A stretch of 64,000 nt of DNA. Origin: Variovorax terrae (GTDB lineage Bacteria > Pseudomonadota > Gammaproteobacteria > Burkholderiales > Burkholderiaceae_C). Positions 1 through 12,116 of the stretch are shown in pieces. The translations under genes were made by a program, and so were the position numbers. The notes below the pieces were generated by a model. It made no database searches. It saw nothing but the letters and a program-made list of their open reading frames with translations, and had not been told where the DNA came from. Position 1 is the first letter of the stretch, and the number at the start of each line of letters is the position of its first letter. The stretch lies in assembly GCF_022809125.1 (NCBI RefSeq), contig NZ_JALGBI010000001.1:1550001-1614000 (forward strand), given 5' to 3'.

Positions 1-296
1 CCGACAAGTTCGAACGCGAAGCGCCTACCCTGTCCGAGTCCCAGCGTGTTGCACGCCAGAAGCAGCTGGTCGAGCAGGATCGCGACTTCCAGCGCAAGCG
101 CCGTGAATTCCAGGAAGACCTGAACTCCCGCAAGAACGAGGAGCTGCAACAGGTGCTCGAGCGTGCCAACAAGGTCGTCAAGCAGGTGGCCGAGACCGAG
201 AAGTACGACGTGATCCTGCAGGAAGCCGTCTACATCAATCCCAAGCACGACATCACCGACAAGGTGATCAAGGCGTTGAACGGCGGCGGCAAGTAA
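1..296 (+). CDS. skp: Skp/OmpH-family periplasmic chaperone, 3' end only
   Basis: The window opens inside this gene; the reading frame starting at base 3 gives the last 97 residues and ends in TAA. The visible part is a long charged helix rich in Gln, Arg, Glu and Lys, followed by the conserved C-terminal strand segment around [12 protein letters not shown], ending in KALNGGGK. That is the tentacle-helix plus C-terminal strand layout of Skp, the trimeric chaperone that carries unfolded outer-membrane proteins from the Sec machinery to the BAM complex. Its place directly before lpxD, 22 bases away, matches the widespread bamA-skp-lpxD-fabZ-lpxA order, so bamA probably lies just upstream of the window. 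The start and the signal peptide are not visible. Confidence 0.9.
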   Translation, partial: DKFEREAPTLSESQRVARQKQLVEQDRDFQRKRREFQEDLNSRKNEELQQVLERANKVVKQVAETEKYDVILQEAVYINPKHDITDKVIKALNGGGK

Positions 297-318
297 GCTG
301 CGCCCAGGCAAGCAGGGT

Positions 319-1302
319 GTGGCACTCCGTCTAGGCTCGCTGGTCGATGCGCTGGGGGGAGAGCTGCATGGTGACCCGGCGCTGCAGATCGAGAGCCTCG
401 CGCCGCTGGAGTCTGCCGGCGACGGCGCCCTGAGCTTTCTCAGCCACCCCAAGTACCAGTCGCAGCTGGCCGCCTCCCGGGCGGCCTGCGTCATCGTGGC
501 GCCGTCCATGCGCGAGGCGGCCCTGGCCCGAGCGGCAGGCGGTGCCTGCATCGTGGCCGAAGAGCCCTACCTGTATTTCGCCCGCGTCACGCAGCTGTGG
601 AAGCGGCAGCATGTCCGCGCGGGTGGCCCGCGCATCCACCCGAGCGCGGTGATCGATCCCGAAGCCTTCGTTGCACCCGATGCCGCCATCGGCGCCCTGT
701 GCGTGGTCGAGCGCGGCGCGCGCATTGGCGCCGGCACCGTGCTCAAGTCGCGCGTGACGGTGGGCGAGGATTGCGTGATCGGCGAACGCTGCCTGCTGCA
801 TCCGGGCGTGGTGATCGGCGCCGACGGCTTCGGCTTCGCGCCCAACGAGGGCGCCTGGGAAAAAATCGAGCAGCTGGGCGCGGTGCGCATCGGCAATGAC
901 GTGGAGATCGGCGCCAACACCTGCATCGACCGCGGCGCGCTTCAGGACACGGTGATCGAGGACGGCGTCAAGCTCGACAACCTGATCCAGATCGGCCACA
1001 ACGTGCGCATCGGCAAGCACACCGCCATGGCCGGCAATGCGGGCGTGGCCGGCAGCGCCACGATCGGCGCCCACTGCACGGTGGGCGGCGGCGCCATCGT
1101 GCTGGGGCACCTGACGCTGGCCGATCACGTCCACATCTCGGCCGCCTCCGTGGTCACGCGCTCCATCCTGAAGCCCGGGCACTACAGCGGCCTGTTTCCC
1201 ATCGACGACAATGCGGTCTGGGAAAAGAACGCGGCCACGCTCAAGCAACTGCATACGCTGCGCGAACGCCTGAAAGCACTCGAGAAAACAATCAAATCAT
1301 GA
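319..1302 (+). CDS. lpxD: UDP-3-O-(3-hydroxyacyl)glucosamine N-acyltransferase LpxD
   Basis: Third step of lipid A synthesis: transfers a 3-hydroxyacyl chain from acyl-ACP to the 2-amino group of UDP-3-O-acyl-glucosamine, in the cytoplasm. The 327-residue product (E. coli about 341) has an N-terminal uridine-binding domain (about residues 1-100) and a left-handed beta-helix of hexapeptide repeats (about 105-300), seen as repeated I-G-x-x hexads. The segment around [12 protein letters not shown] and the [15 protein letters not shown] block carry the expected catalytic-histidine region. It starts with GTG at 319 (MALRLGSL). The last bases overlap fabZ in ATGA, implying translational coupling. 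Confidence 0.96.
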   Translation: MALRLGSLVDALGGELHGDPALQIESLAPLESAGDGALSFLSHPKYQSQLAASRAACVIVAPSMREAALARAAGGACIVAEEPYLYFARVTQLWKRQHVRAGGPRIHPSAVIDPEAFVAPDAAIGALCVVERGARIGAGTVLKSRVTVGEDCVIGERCLLHPGVVIGADGFGFAPNEGAWEKIEQLGAVRIGNDVEIGANTCIDRGALQDTVIEDGVKLDNLIQIGHNVRIGKHTAMAGNAGVAGSATIGAHCTVGGGAIVLGHLTLADHVHISAASVVTRSILKPGHYSGLFPIDDNAVWEKNAATLKQLHTLRERLKALEKTIKS

Positions 1303-1739
1303 TGGACATCCACCAAATCCTCAAGCAACTGCCGCACCGCTATCCGATCCTGCTGGTGGACCGGGTGCTGGCGCTTGAAAAGGGCAAGAGCATCAAGGCG
1401 CTCAAGAACGTGACGATCAACGAGCCGTTCTTCACCGGCCACTTTCCGCATCGCCCGGTCATGCCGGGCGTGCTGATGCTCGAGGCCCTGGCGCAGGCCG
1501 CCGCGCTGCTGGCTTTCGACACGCTGGGCGTCACGCCCGACGACAAGACGGTCTATTACTTCGCCGGCATCGACGGTGCGCGCTTCAAGCGCCCGGTGGA
1601 ACCGGGCGACCAGCTCGTGCTGGAGGTGGAGCTCGATCGCATGAAGGCCGGCATCTTCAAGTTCAAGGCCCGCGCCAAGGTCGGCGACGAGGTGGCCTGC
1701 GAGGCCGAGTTGATGTGCACCATGCGCACCATTGCGTGA
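1299..1739 (+). CDS. fabZ: 3-hydroxyacyl-ACP dehydratase FabZ
   Basis: Dehydrates 3-hydroxyacyl-ACP in the fatty-acid elongation cycle. The 146-residue single hot-dog-fold protein carries the family signature [20 protein letters not shown] (catalytic His in GHFP, Glu in LMLEA). Its length is close to E. coli FabZ (151). Placing it between lpxD and lpxA couples hydroxyacyl-ACP supply for lipid A with its use in fatty acid synthesis, as in most Proteobacteria. It starts four bases inside the end of lpxD; a second ATG three bases on at 1302 could also serve. Confidence 0.97.
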   Translation: MMDIHQILKQLPHRYPILLVDRVLALEKGKSIKALKNVTINEPFFTGHFPHRPVMPGVLMLEALAQAAALLAFDTLGVTPDDKTVYYFAGIDGARFKRPVEPGDQLVLEVELDRMKAGIFKFKARAKVGDEVACEAELMCTMRTIA

Positions 1740-1752
1740 GGGCGGCGGCAAA

Positions 1753-2547
1753 GTGGCGAACATCCATTCCACGGCCCTCGTGGATCCCGGTGCCGAGCTG
1801 GACGCCTCGGTCAGCGTCGGCCCCTACACGGTCATCGGCCCCCATGTGAAGGTGGGCGCAGGCACCACGATCGGCGCGCACTGCGTGATCGAGGGCCACA
1901 CCACCATCGGGCGCGACAACCGCATCTTTCAGTTCAACTCGCTGGGCGCGATTCCGCAGGACAAGAAATACGCGGGCGAGCCCTGCGAGCTGGTGATCGG
2001 CGATCGCAACACCATCCGCGAGTTCTGCACCTTCAACATCGGCTCGCCCGGTGGGGGCGGCGTGACGCGCGTGGGCGACGACAACTGGCTGATGGCCTAT
2101 GTGCACCTGGCGCACGACTGCATCGTTGGCAACAACACCATCTTCGCCAACAACTCGCAGCTCGCGGGCCACGTGACCGTGGACGACTGGGTGATCCTGG
2201 GCGGCTTCACCGTGGTGCATCAGTTCGTGCGCATCGGCGCCCACGGCATGACGGCGATGTGCTCGCTGCTGTTCGCCGACCAGCCGCCGTTCGTGATGAG
2301 CCAGGGCCAGCCGGCCCAGGCGCGCTCCATGAACTACGAGGGCCTGCGCCGCCGCGGCTTCTCGGCCGACCGCATCGCCGCCATCAAGGCCATGCACAAG
2401 GCGCTGTACCGCGACGACCTGACGCTGGAGGAGGCGCGCGCGCAGATCGGGCGCCTGACTGAAAAGCACCCCGAGTCCGCGCCGGACGTCGAGATGATGC
2501 TCTCGTTCCTGGCGCAGACGACACCGCAGCGCGGCATTGTCCGCTGA
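1753..2547 (+). CDS. lpxA: UDP-N-acetylglucosamine acyltransferase LpxA
   Basis: First committed step of lipid A synthesis: 3-O-acylation of UDP-GlcNAc by hydroxyacyl-ACP in the cytoplasm. From the GTG at 1753 the protein is 264 residues (E. coli 262) and begins [17 protein letters not shown], which lines up with the usual LpxA N-terminus. An ATG at 1732 inside fabZ would only add seven atypical residues. A purine-rich stretch at 1738-1748 fits as ribosome binding site. The left-handed beta-helix runs from about residue 3 to 190, including the conserved [15 protein letters not shown] block with the catalytic His, followed by the helical C-terminal domain. The stop overlaps a possible upstream start of lpxB. 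Confidence 0.95.
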   Translation: MANIHSTALVDPGAELDASVSVGPYTVIGPHVKVGAGTTIGAHCVIEGHTTIGRDNRIFQFNSLGAIPQDKKYAGEPCELVIGDRNTIREFCTFNIGSPGGGGVTRVGDDNWLMAYVHLAHDCIVGNNTIFANNSQLAGHVTVDDWVILGGFTVVHQFVRIGAHGMTAMCSLLFADQPPFVMSQGQPAQARSMNYEGLRRRGFSADRIAAIKAMHKALYRDDLTLEEARAQIGRLTEKHPESAPDVEMMLSFLAQTTPQRGIVR

Positions 2548-2554
2548 GCCGGCC

Positions 2555-3697
2555 ATGACCGCGGAACCTCGTTTCGCCATGGTGGCCGGCGAAGCGTCGG
2601 GCGATCTGCTGGCCGGCCTGCTGCTGCAGGGCATGCGCCGGCGCTGGCCGGCCCTGGCGGCCGACGGCATCGGCGGGGCACGCATGGCGGCGCAGGGGTT
2701 CGAGGCGCACTGGCCGAGCGACACGCTGGCCGTGCGCGGCTACGTGGAGGTGCTGCGCCACTACCGCGAGATCGTCGGCATCCGCAGCCAACTCCGGGAC
2801 CGGCTCCTGCGGCAGCGCCCCGATGCCTTCATCGGCGTGGACGCGCCCGATTTCAATCTCGACCTCGAGGCCGCGCTGCGGGCCGAGCGCATCAAGACCG
2901 TGCACTTCATCTGCCCCTCGATCTGGGCCTGGCGCGCCGACCGCGTTGAGAAGATCCGGCGCAGCGCCGACCACGTGCTGTGCATCTTCCCGTTCGAGCC
3001 CGCACTGCTGGCGCAGCACGGCATTGCGGCCACCTATGTCGGCCACCCGCTGGCCGGCACGATCCCGATGCAACCCGACCAGGCGGCCGCCCGCGCCAGC
3101 CTGGGCCTGGGAGCGCAGGACCGCGTGGTCGCGATCCTGCCCGGCAGCCGGACATCCGAGATCCAGTACCTGGCCGCCAGGTTCTTCGAGGCGGCAGTCC
3201 GCATGCAGCGGGCGCAGCCTGCGATCAAATTTGTGGTTCCGGCGATCCCGGCGCTGCAGCCGGCGATCGAAAGCGCGGCGCGCGCCGCCGGCCTGCGCGA
3301 GGGCCTGCAGATCGTCGCCGGCCAGTCGCACACCGTGCTGGCTGCCTGCGACGTGACGCTGATCGCCAGCGGCACGGCCACGCTGGAGGCCGCGCTGTTC
3401 AAGCGCCCGATGGTGATCGCCTACAACATGAACTGGCTGTCGTGGCGGATCACGCGCGCCAAGCAGCTGCAGCCGTGGGTCGGCCTGCCCAACATCCTGT
3501 GCCGCGATTTCGTGGTGCCCGAGCTGCTGCAGGATGCGGCCACGCCGCAGGCGCTGGCCGAGGCCGTGTTGGGCTGGTTCGGCGCACCTGAGAAAATCAC
3601 GGCGCTGCAACAACGATTCACCGCGCTGCACCACGAGCTGCTGCGCGACACCGCGACCCTCGCCACCGATGCGATCCAGAAAGTTCTTGAAGGCTGA
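2555..3697 (+). CDS. lpxB: Lipid-A-disaccharide synthase LpxB
   Basis: Joins 2,3-diacyl-GlcN-1-P to UDP-2,3-diacyl-GlcN to form the tetraacyl disaccharide at the inner face of the cytoplasmic membrane. It is a GT-B, family GT19 enzyme. From the ATG at 2555 the product is 380 residues (E. coli 382), opening [20 protein letters not shown] with the family's GEASGD motif. A TTG at 2537 in the same frame is possible but adds an unconserved leader. Later landmarks are [23 protein letters not shown] and [11 protein letters not shown]. The 3' end overlaps the probable TTG start of rnhB by 11 bases. Confidence 0.95.
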   Translation: MTAEPRFAMVAGEASGDLLAGLLLQGMRRRWPALAADGIGGARMAAQGFEAHWPSDTLAVRGYVEVLRHYREIVGIRSQLRDRLLRQRPDAFIGVDAPDFNLDLEAALRAERIKTVHFICPSIWAWRADRVEKIRRSADHVLCIFPFEPALLAQHGIAATYVGHPLAGTIPMQPDQAAARASLGLGAQDRVVAILPGSRTSEIQYLAARFFEAAVRMQRAQPAIKFVVPAIPALQPAIESAARAAGLREGLQIVAGQSHTVLAACDVTLIASGTATLEAALFKRPMVIAYNMNWLSWRITRAKQLQPWVGLPNILCRDFVVPELLQDAATPQALAEAVLGWFGAPEKITALQQRFTALHHELLRDTATLATDAIQKVLEG

Positions 3698-4286
3698 GCA
3701 GGCCCCGCTGGCATGGGACACGCCGGGCCTGGTGGCGGGCGTGGACGAGGCCGGCCGCGGCCCGCTGGCCGGCCCGGTGGTGGCCGCGGCCGTGATCCTG
3801 GACGAGCTGCACCCGATCCAGGGGCTGGCCGATTCCAAGAAGCTCACGGCGCTGCGGCGCGACCGGCTGTACGACGAAATCCGCGCCAAGGCGCTGTGCT
3901 GCTCCATTGCCGAGGCCAGCGTGGAGGAGATCGACCGCCTCAACATCCTGCAGGCCACGCTGCTGGCGATGCGCCGCGCCGTCGAGGGCCTGCGTCTCAA
4001 GCCCGTCAAGGTGCTGGTGGACGGCAACCGTCTGCCGACGCTGGACGTGCTGGCCGAGGCCATCGTCAAGGGCGACGCGCTGGTGCCGGCGATCTCGGCC
4101 GCCTCCATCCTGGCCAAGGTGCACCGCGACCGCTGGTGCGCCGAATTCCACCGGCAGTACCCGCAGTACGGCTTCGCCGGGCACAAGGGCTACGGCACGG
4201 CCGAGCACATGGCGGCGCTGCGCGAGCACGGGGCCTGTCCGCAGCACCGCAGATCGTTCAGCCCGGTGGCGCAGGTGCTGCGATGA
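3687..4286 (+). CDS. rnhB: Ribonuclease HII
   Basis: Removes ribonucleotides from RNA-DNA hybrids and misincorporated ribonucleotides from DNA. The [14 protein letters not shown] motif holds the first catalytic Asp-Glu pair, with further acidic positions around VLVDGNR and the [12 protein letters not shown] block. The frame is open far upstream, so the start is decided by homology. A TTG at 3687, inside the end of lpxB, gives 199 residues (E. coli 198) and the usual 10-15 residues before GVDEAGRG; a GTG at 3732 would leave too short an N-terminus. It ends in ATGA overlap with the next gene. Position after lpxB is conserved in many Proteobacteria. Confidence 0.93.
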   Translation: MKAEQAPLAWDTPGLVAGVDEAGRGPLAGPVVAAAVILDELHPIQGLADSKKLTALRRDRLYDEIRAKALCCSIAEASVEEIDRLNILQATLLAMRRAVEGLRLKPVKVLVDGNRLPTLDVLAEAIVKGDALVPAISAASILAKVHRDRWCAEFHRQYPQYGFAGHKGYGTAEHMAALREHGACPQHRRSFSPVAQVLR

Positions 4287-5062
4287 CGTCCGAGGCCACC
4301 GTCCACATCAGTTCGCGCGACAACGCGCTGGTCAAGGAACTGCGCCGCCTGTCGCAGGACAGCACCGCCTACCGCAAGCTCGGCCGGGTCTGGCTCGAAG
4401 GCGACCACCTGTGCCGCGCGGCGCTGTCGCGCGGCTGGAAACCGTCCCTGGCCGTCTTTTCGGAGTCATTCTGGCCCGAGGTCCCCGTCGAATGGACGCG
4501 CGCTGCTATCAAAAACATAGTGATCGCGGAGGCCCTGCTACCCGAGATCAGCGGGTTGGAGTCGCCCGCGCGCATGGGCTTCGTGCTCGACCTGCCGGGC
4601 GCGCCGGCGCTGGCGCCCGGCGCGCCCTCCGTGATCCTCGACCGGGTGCAGGACGCCGGCAACGTGGGCTCCATCCTGCGCAGTGCGGCGGCCTTCGGTT
4701 TTCGTCAGGTGCTCGCGCTCAAGGGCACGGCCGCGCTGTGGAGCCCGAAGGTGCTGCGCGCCGGCATGGGGGCGCACTTCGGCCTGCAACTGCTGGAGGG
4801 GCTGGAGCCGGTGGCGCTGGAAGCGCTGGCTGTGCCCATCATCGTGACCAGCTCTCACCAGGGCGCGCTGATCCAGCAGCAGGTGCTGCCCGATCCCTGC
4901 GCCTGGGCCCTGGGGCACGAAGGGCAGGGCGTGGGTGCCGAACTGGCAGCGCGCGCCGGCCTGGCGGTGCGCATCGGCCAGCCCGGCGGCGAAGAGTCGC
5001 TCAACGTGGCCGCCGCGGCCGCGATCTGCCTGCACGCCAGCGCCATCGGGCGCCCGCGCTGA
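4283..5062 (+). CDS. TrmH/SpoU-family rRNA 2'-O-methyltransferase
   Basis: SPOUT-class methyltransferase of 259 residues. The N-terminal substrate-binding domain (about 1-100) starts with [14 protein letters not shown] and contains the EGDHL segment. The C-terminal knotted SAM-binding domain shows the three SpoU motifs: [20 protein letters not shown], the ALGHEGQGV loop, and the final [16 protein letters not shown]. These indicate 2'-O-methylation of a ribosomal or transfer RNA; the exact target cannot be read from sequence (23S rRNA is the usual annotation). The gene overlaps rnhB by four bases and closes the lpx operon. Residues around AAIKNIVIA are encoded by a family A repeat, in a variable linker. 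Confidence 0.87.
   Translation: MTSEATVHISSRDNALVKELRRLSQDSTAYRKLGRVWLEGDHLCRAALSRGWKPSLAVFSESFWPEVPVEWTRAAIKNIVIAEALLPEISGLESPARMGFVLDLPGAPALAPGAPSVILDRVQDAGNVGSILRSAAAFGFRQVLALKGTAALWSPKVLRAGMGAHFGLQLLEGLEPVALEALAVPIIVTSSHQGALIQQQVLPDPCAWALGHEGQGVGAELAARAGLAVRIGQPGGEESLNVAAAAAICLHASAIGRPR
4454..4522 (-). repeat. Family A dispersed repeat, copy 1, inside the TrmH-type gene
   Basis: Degenerate copy in reverse orientation. The AT core GCTATCAAAAACATAG lies at 4505-4520 and the GGTCC/GGCC/TTTT flank precedes it. It is translated in frame as part of the methyltransferase linker. Confidence 0.6.
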
Positions 5063-5084
5063 CGCTGCGCCATGGGCCCTGGCT

Positions 5085-5138
5085 CCCAGGGGAAAAGCCG
5101 CAGTCGGCTATAATCAGGGGCTTTCCCGCAAACCCCTG
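5085..5138 (+). promoter_or_regulatory. Probable carAB promoter and start of leader
   Basis: A perfect -10 hexamer TATAAT sits at 5109-5114 in GGCTATAATCAGG; no convincing -35 was found about 17 bases upstream. Transcription from here would give a leader of about 120 bases before carA. The leader opens with an inverted repeat CAGGGG...CCCCTG (5115-5138). No leader peptide or known pyrimidine attenuator could be recognised. Confidence 0.55.
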
Positions 5139-5238
5139 TACGCCTAGCGCATTCAAGCCACCTCCCTCACAAAAGCAGCCATCGAGAGTCTCCTCTTGAG
5201 CGCGTTTGGGCGTACCCGCTAACCATTCGGAGAACCCA

Positions 5239-6403
5239 GTGCTTTTGTCTCAACAGGGAACCATCCCCCACGCCATCCTGGCGCTTGCAGACGGCACGGT
5301 CTTTCTCGGCGATTCGATCGGAGCCACCGGCTCCACCGTGGGTGAAGTGGTGTTCAACACCGCGATCACCGGCTACCAGGAAATCCTCACCGACCCCAGC
5401 TACTGCCAGCAGATCGTGACGCTCACGTATCCGCACATCGGCAACTACGGCGTCAACGAGGAAGACATCGAAGCTGAAAAAGTCCATGCCGCCGGGCTGA
5501 TCATCAAGGATCTGCCGCTGCTCGCGTCCAACTTCCGCATGACCCTGACCCTGTCCGAGTACCTGGTCCGGGAAAAGACGGTGGCCATCGCCAACATCGA
5601 CACGCGCAAGCTCACGCGCCTGCTGCGCACCAAAGGCGCGCAGAACGGCGCCATCGTCGGCCTCGCCGCGGGCCAGGCCGTGACCCAGGCGGTGATCGAC
5701 CAGGCCGTGGCTGCGGCCCAGGCCGCGCCCAGCATGGCCGGGCTGGACCTGGCCAAGGTGGTGTCGGTTGCACAGCCCTACGACTGGACCCAGACCGAGT
5801 GGCAGCTCGGTGCCGGCTACGGCACGCAGGCCGCGCCGAAGTTCCATGTGGTGGCCTACGACTACGGCGTCAAGAAGAACATCCTGCGCATGCTCAGCTC
5901 GCGCGGTTGCAAGGTCACCGTGGTGCCGGCGCAGACGCCGGCCGCCGAGGTGCTCAAGCTGCGGCCCGACGGCATCTTCCTGTCCAACGGCCCCGGCGAC
6001 CCGGAGCCCTGCGACTACGCGATCAGCGCCACGCGCGAACTGATCGAGACCGGCATCCCGACCTTCGGCATCTGCCTGGGCCACCAGATCATGGCGCTGG
6101 CCTCGGGCGCCAGCACCTTCAAGATGAAGTTCGGCCACCACGGCGCCAACCACCCGGTGAAAGACCTCGACAACGGCCGCGTCAGCATCACCAGCCAGAA
6201 CCACGGCTTCGCGGTCGACGAGAAGACCCTGCCCGCCAATCTGCGTGCCACCCACGTCAGCCTGTTCGACAACACGCTGCAGGGCCTGGCCCGCACCGAC
6301 CGGCCCGCGTTCTGCTTCCAGGGTCACCCGGAAGCCTCGCCCGGCCCGCACGACATCGGCTATCTGTTCGACCGCTTCACGGCGCTCATGGAGAAACACA
6401 AGA

Positions 6404-6411
<8 letters not shown>
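5239..6411 (+). CDS. carA: Carbamoyl-phosphate synthase small subunit
   Basis: Glutaminase subunit that supplies ammonia to CarB for carbamoyl phosphate, the precursor of arginine and pyrimidines. The 390-residue product (E. coli 382) has the N-terminal CPSase_sm domain and a C-terminal class I amidotransferase domain with the nucleophile Cys in [10 protein letters not shown] and the His/Glu pair in [11 protein letters not shown] at 5239 is chosen because GGAGA at 5229-5233 is well spaced before it; a TTG at 5206 in frame lacks support. The last eight bases overlap carB. Confidence 0.96.
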
Positions 6412-9658
<3,247 letters not shown>

Positions 9659-9722
9659 GAGGCCGCGCCGGGCGCTGCGCGGGGGCCACGGCCCCGTTCG
9701 CGCACGCCTGGGCGGACCGGCC

Positions 9723-9751
9723 TTGGATTTCACGGCCGATCACGGCATAAT
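9723..9751 (+). promoter_or_regulatory. Probable sigma-70 promoter of greA
   Basis: TTGGAT at 9723-9728 and CATAAT at 9746-9751 are separated by exactly 17 bases. The predicted start of transcription is near 9758, which places the hairpin at 9767-9790 at the very front of the greA transcript. Confidence 0.6.
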
Positions 9752-9766
9752 TGCAGCCTCAAGACA

Positions 9767-9799
9767 CCGCCGAACGGCAACGCTCGGCGGTTTCCTTTT
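9767..9799 (+). terminator. Intrinsic-terminator-like hairpin in the greA leader
   Basis: CCGCCGA (9767-9773) pairs with TCGGCGG (9784-9790), followed directly by TTTCCTTTT. It lies between the greA promoter and the GGAG ribosome binding site, so it may end carAB read-through, attenuate greA, or release a short leader RNA of roughly 40 nt. Confidence 0.65.
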
Positions 9800-9812
9800 G
9801 GAGAAAGACAAA

Positions 9813-10289
9813 ATGGCCACCATCCCCATCACCAAGCGCGGGGCAGAGAAGCTCAAGGAGGAGCTGCACCGCCTGAAGACCGTGGATCGCCCCTGGGTGA
9901 TCAATGCGATTGCCGAGGCGCGCGCGCAGGGCGACCTGAGCGAAAACGCCGAGTACGAGGCCGCCAAGGACCGCCAGGGCTTCATCGAAGGCCGCATCCA
10001 GGAGGTCGAGAGCAAGCTGTCGGCCGCCCAGGTGATCGACCCGTCCACGCTCGAACCGGGCGGCAAGGTGGTGTTCGGCGCCACGGTCGAACTCGAGGAC
10101 GAGACCTCGGGCGAGGTCGTGAAATACCAGATCGTCGGCGAGGACGAGGCGGACCTGAAGCTCGGCCTGATCAACATCGGCAGCCCGATCGCGCGGGCGC
10201 TGATCGGCCGGGAAGAGGGCGACACCGCCGAGGTGCAGGCGCCCGGTGGCGTGAAGCGCTACGAAATCGTCGCCGTCAGCTACCTTTGA
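9813..10289 (+). CDS. greA: Transcription elongation factor GreA
   Basis: Reaches into the secondary channel of RNA polymerase and stimulates cleavage of backtracked transcripts. The product is 158 residues, exactly the E. coli length: an N-terminal antiparallel coiled coil (about 1-75) whose tip carries the acidic [15 protein letters not shown] segment with the catalytic Asp and Glu, then the globular FKBP-like C-terminal domain ending in [14 protein letters not shown] at 9813 follows a good GGAGAAAG site. Coupled at its stop codon to the small membrane-protein gene that follows. Confidence 0.96.
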   Translation: MATIPITKRGAEKLKEELHRLKTVDRPWVINAIAEARAQGDLSENAEYEAAKDRQGFIEGRIQEVESKLSAAQVIDPSTLEPGGKVVFGATVELEDETSGEVVKYQIVGEDEADLKLGLINIGSPIARALIGREEGDTAEVQAPGGVKRYEIVAVSYL

Positions 10290-10705
10290 AACAGCGCCTG
10301 CCGATCTTCGCCGCGGCCCTCTGGTGGGGCAGCCTGAGCGCCATCGGCTTCCTGGTGGTGCCGCTGCTGTTCGTTAACCTGCCGACCCCAGCGCTGGCCG
10401 GCGGGATGGCGGCGAAGCTGTTCACGGCGCAAACCTGGGTGTCCGTCGGCTGCGGCCTGCTGCTGTTGCTGGTTTTGAGGCCAAAAGAGCCGGATGTCCA
10501 GGCGCCCCGGTCCTCGGATGCTATGGTTTTTATAGTGGGCGGGCTGCTGCTGGCGTTGCTGGCCGAGTTCGGCGTGGCGCCCCGGATCGTGGCGCGCGAG
10601 AACCTCAAGCTGTGGCATGCCGTGGGCAGCGCCATGTACCTGCTGCAGTGGCTGTCTGCCGGTGCGGCGTTGTGGCGGCTGAGCCGCGAAGCCCGTTCGT
10701 CCTGA
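10286..10705 (+). CDS. Small multispan membrane protein, DUF4149-like
   Basis: 139 residues with four predicted hydrophobic segments (about 5-28, 42-60, 78-98, 110-128). The opening [19 protein letters not shown] and the later [21 protein letters not shown] match my memory of the DUF4149 family of inner-membrane proteins, whose function is unknown. The start is a TTG overlapping the greA stop codon; no other start gives the first membrane span. The linker between spans two and three ([11 protein letters not shown]) is encoded by a family A repeat. Cotranscribed with greA by position. Confidence 0.72.
   Translation: MKQRLPIFAAALWWGSLSAIGFLVVPLLFVNLPTPALAGGMAAKLFTAQTWVSVGCGLLLLLVLRPKEPDVQAPRSSDAMVFIVGGLLLALLAEFGVAPRIVARENLKLWHAVGSAMYLLQWLSAGAALWRLSREARSS
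10472..10536 (-). repeat. Family A dispersed repeat, copy 2, inside the DUF4149-like gene
   Basis: Reverse-orientation copy with the flank GTTTTGAGGCC and GGATGTCCAGGCGC and the AT core GCTATGGTTTTTATAG (10520-10535). It is in frame with the coding sequence. Confidence 0.65.
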
Positions 10706-10787
10706 GCGCCCCCGGGGCCGGGGCGGTCCTGGCTTTTCTTTTCTTGAGAGTGGATGCTGGCCCGCTGCCGCAGGCCGGGGGCCGCCT

Positions 10788-11261
10788 TCAAGCCTGGCTG
10801 CGTTTCTTGATGCTTTTCTGCTTGGGCTTGGCGCGCTTGACCTGGCCGCCGGGCGTCAGGCGCTGGTTGCCCAGCACGCGCAGGGTCAGCACTTCGGGGC
10901 GCTGGCCGCCGCGCTTGCTGTACTTGAGCACCTTGACGTCGCGCGGGCCGGGCCTGCGGTCCTCGTCCTCGGCGCGCTCCTTCGGGGGCATCGGCCGCCA
11001 CAGCACCAGCAGCTTGCCGATATGCTGGATCGGCGCGGCGTTGAGGTCCTCGGCCAGGGTCTGGAAGATGGTCTCGCGCGCGGCGCGGTCATCCGAGAAC
11101 ACGCGCACCTTGATCAGCCCGTGGGCGTTGAGGGCGGCGTCGGTTTCCTTCTTGACGGCGGCAGTCAGGCCGTCGCCGCCGATCATCACCACGGGGTCGA
11201 GATGGTGGGCTTCGGCGCGGTGCTCCTTGCGCTGGGCGGGAGTGAGTTGAATTGCAGGCAT
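10788..11261 (-). CDS. yhbY: YhbY-like CRM-domain RNA-binding protein
   Basis: 157 residues. The first ~100 form a CRM (CRS1-YhbY) domain: [20 protein letters not shown], the [17 protein letters not shown] helix region, and HGLIKVRV. In E. coli YhbY (97 residues) binds pre-50S particles and helps assembly. This protein has an extra basic tail of about 55 residues rich in Lys and Arg (ending [11 protein letters not shown]) that could contact rRNA. It is divergently transcribed from rlmE, another 50S maturation factor, with only 32 bases between the start codons; that pairing is conserved in many Proteobacteria. Confidence 0.88.
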   Translation of the reverse strand: MPAIQLTPAQRKEHRAEAHHLDPVVMIGGDGLTAAVKKETDAALNAHGLIKVRVFSDDRAARETIFQTLAEDLNAAPIQHIGKLLVLWRPMPPKERAEDEDRRPGPRDVKVLKYSKRGGQRPEVLTLRVLGNQRLTPGGQVKRAKPKQKSIKKRSQA

Positions 11262-11293
11262 GGGCAGTATTATCCCCGCACGGGTATGGAACG

Positions 11294-11953
11294 ATGAAAG
11301 TTAAAACCAAAAGTAAAAAGGTCAACAAGGCGTGGTTGAACGACCATGTCAATGACCCTTACGTCAAGATGGCCCAGAAAGAGGGCTACCGGGCGCGCGC
11401 GGCCTACAAGCTCAAGGAGATCGACGAGACGCTGGGCCTGATCCGGCCCGGCCACCTCGTGGTGGACCTGGGCTCCGCGCCGGGCGCCTGGAGCCAGTAC
11501 GTGCGGCGGCGGCTGTCGCCCGGCGGCGCGGCGGTGGGCGGGCTCAACGGCACCATCATCGCGCTGGACCTGCTGCCGATGGAGCCGATCGAGGGCGTGG
11601 TCTTCCTGCAGGGCGATTTCCGCGAGCCCGACATGCTGCACCGGCTGCAGCAGGAGATGCAGGGCCGCTCGGCGGACGTGGTGGTGTCCGACATGGCGCC
11701 CAACCTCTCGGGCATCGAGTCGGCCGACGCGGCGCGCATCGCCCACCTGGTGGAGCTGGCCGTCGAATTCAGCCAGGCCCACCTGAAACCCGAGGGGGCG
11801 CTGGTGGTCAAGCTGTTCCATGGCAGCGGCTATGGCGAGCTGGTGAAGCTGTTCAAGCAGAGCTTCCGGCTGGTGAAGCCGGTCAAGCCCAAGGCCTCGC
11901 GCGACAAGTCGTCGGAGACCTTCCTCGTCGGCATCGGCTTGAAAAAGGCGTGA
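11294..11953 (+). CDS. rlmE: 23S rRNA (uridine-2'-O) methyltransferase RlmE (FtsJ/RrmJ)
   Basis: Methylates the 2'-OH of U2552 in the 23S A loop, using SAM, late in 50S assembly. The 219-residue product (E. coli 209) has the basic N-terminus [14 protein letters not shown], the SAM-binding motif [15 protein letters not shown], and the catalytic K-D-K-E set recognisable in [23 protein letters not shown] and the C-terminal [11 protein letters not shown] at 11294 is preferred over an in-frame start at 11252, because the added residues would lie in the shared promoter region with yhbY. It precedes ftsH, as in E. coli. Confidence 0.94.
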   Translation: MKVKTKSKKVNKAWLNDHVNDPYVKMAQKEGYRARAAYKLKEIDETLGLIRPGHLVVDLGSAPGAWSQYVRRRLSPGGAAVGGLNGTIIALDLLPMEPIEGVVFLQGDFREPDMLHRLQQEMQGRSADVVVSDMAPNLSGIESADAARIAHLVELAVEFSQAHLKPEGALVVKLFHGSGYGELVKLFKQSFRLVKPVKPKASRDKSSETFLVGIGLKKA

Positions 11954-12116
11954 AACGGGCCTGAAAGCCCCGGGTTTCCGGGCCATCCAGGCGGCCAAGC
12001 CCTTGCTGCAGCTGTGGCTGAAACCGTGAAAAGGCGGTACTTCACGCCTTGAAACGCCTAAAATGGGGCGCAAGTATGCATCAGTCTGCCCTCTGCAGCC
12101 CCAACCGGAGTCTTGC

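Noticed and set aside
3222..3250. GCGATCAAATTTGTGG in lpxB as another family A copy
   Set aside because: It lacks the palindrome and the TGGAC/TCCGGCC flank, and encodes a conserved protein stretch.
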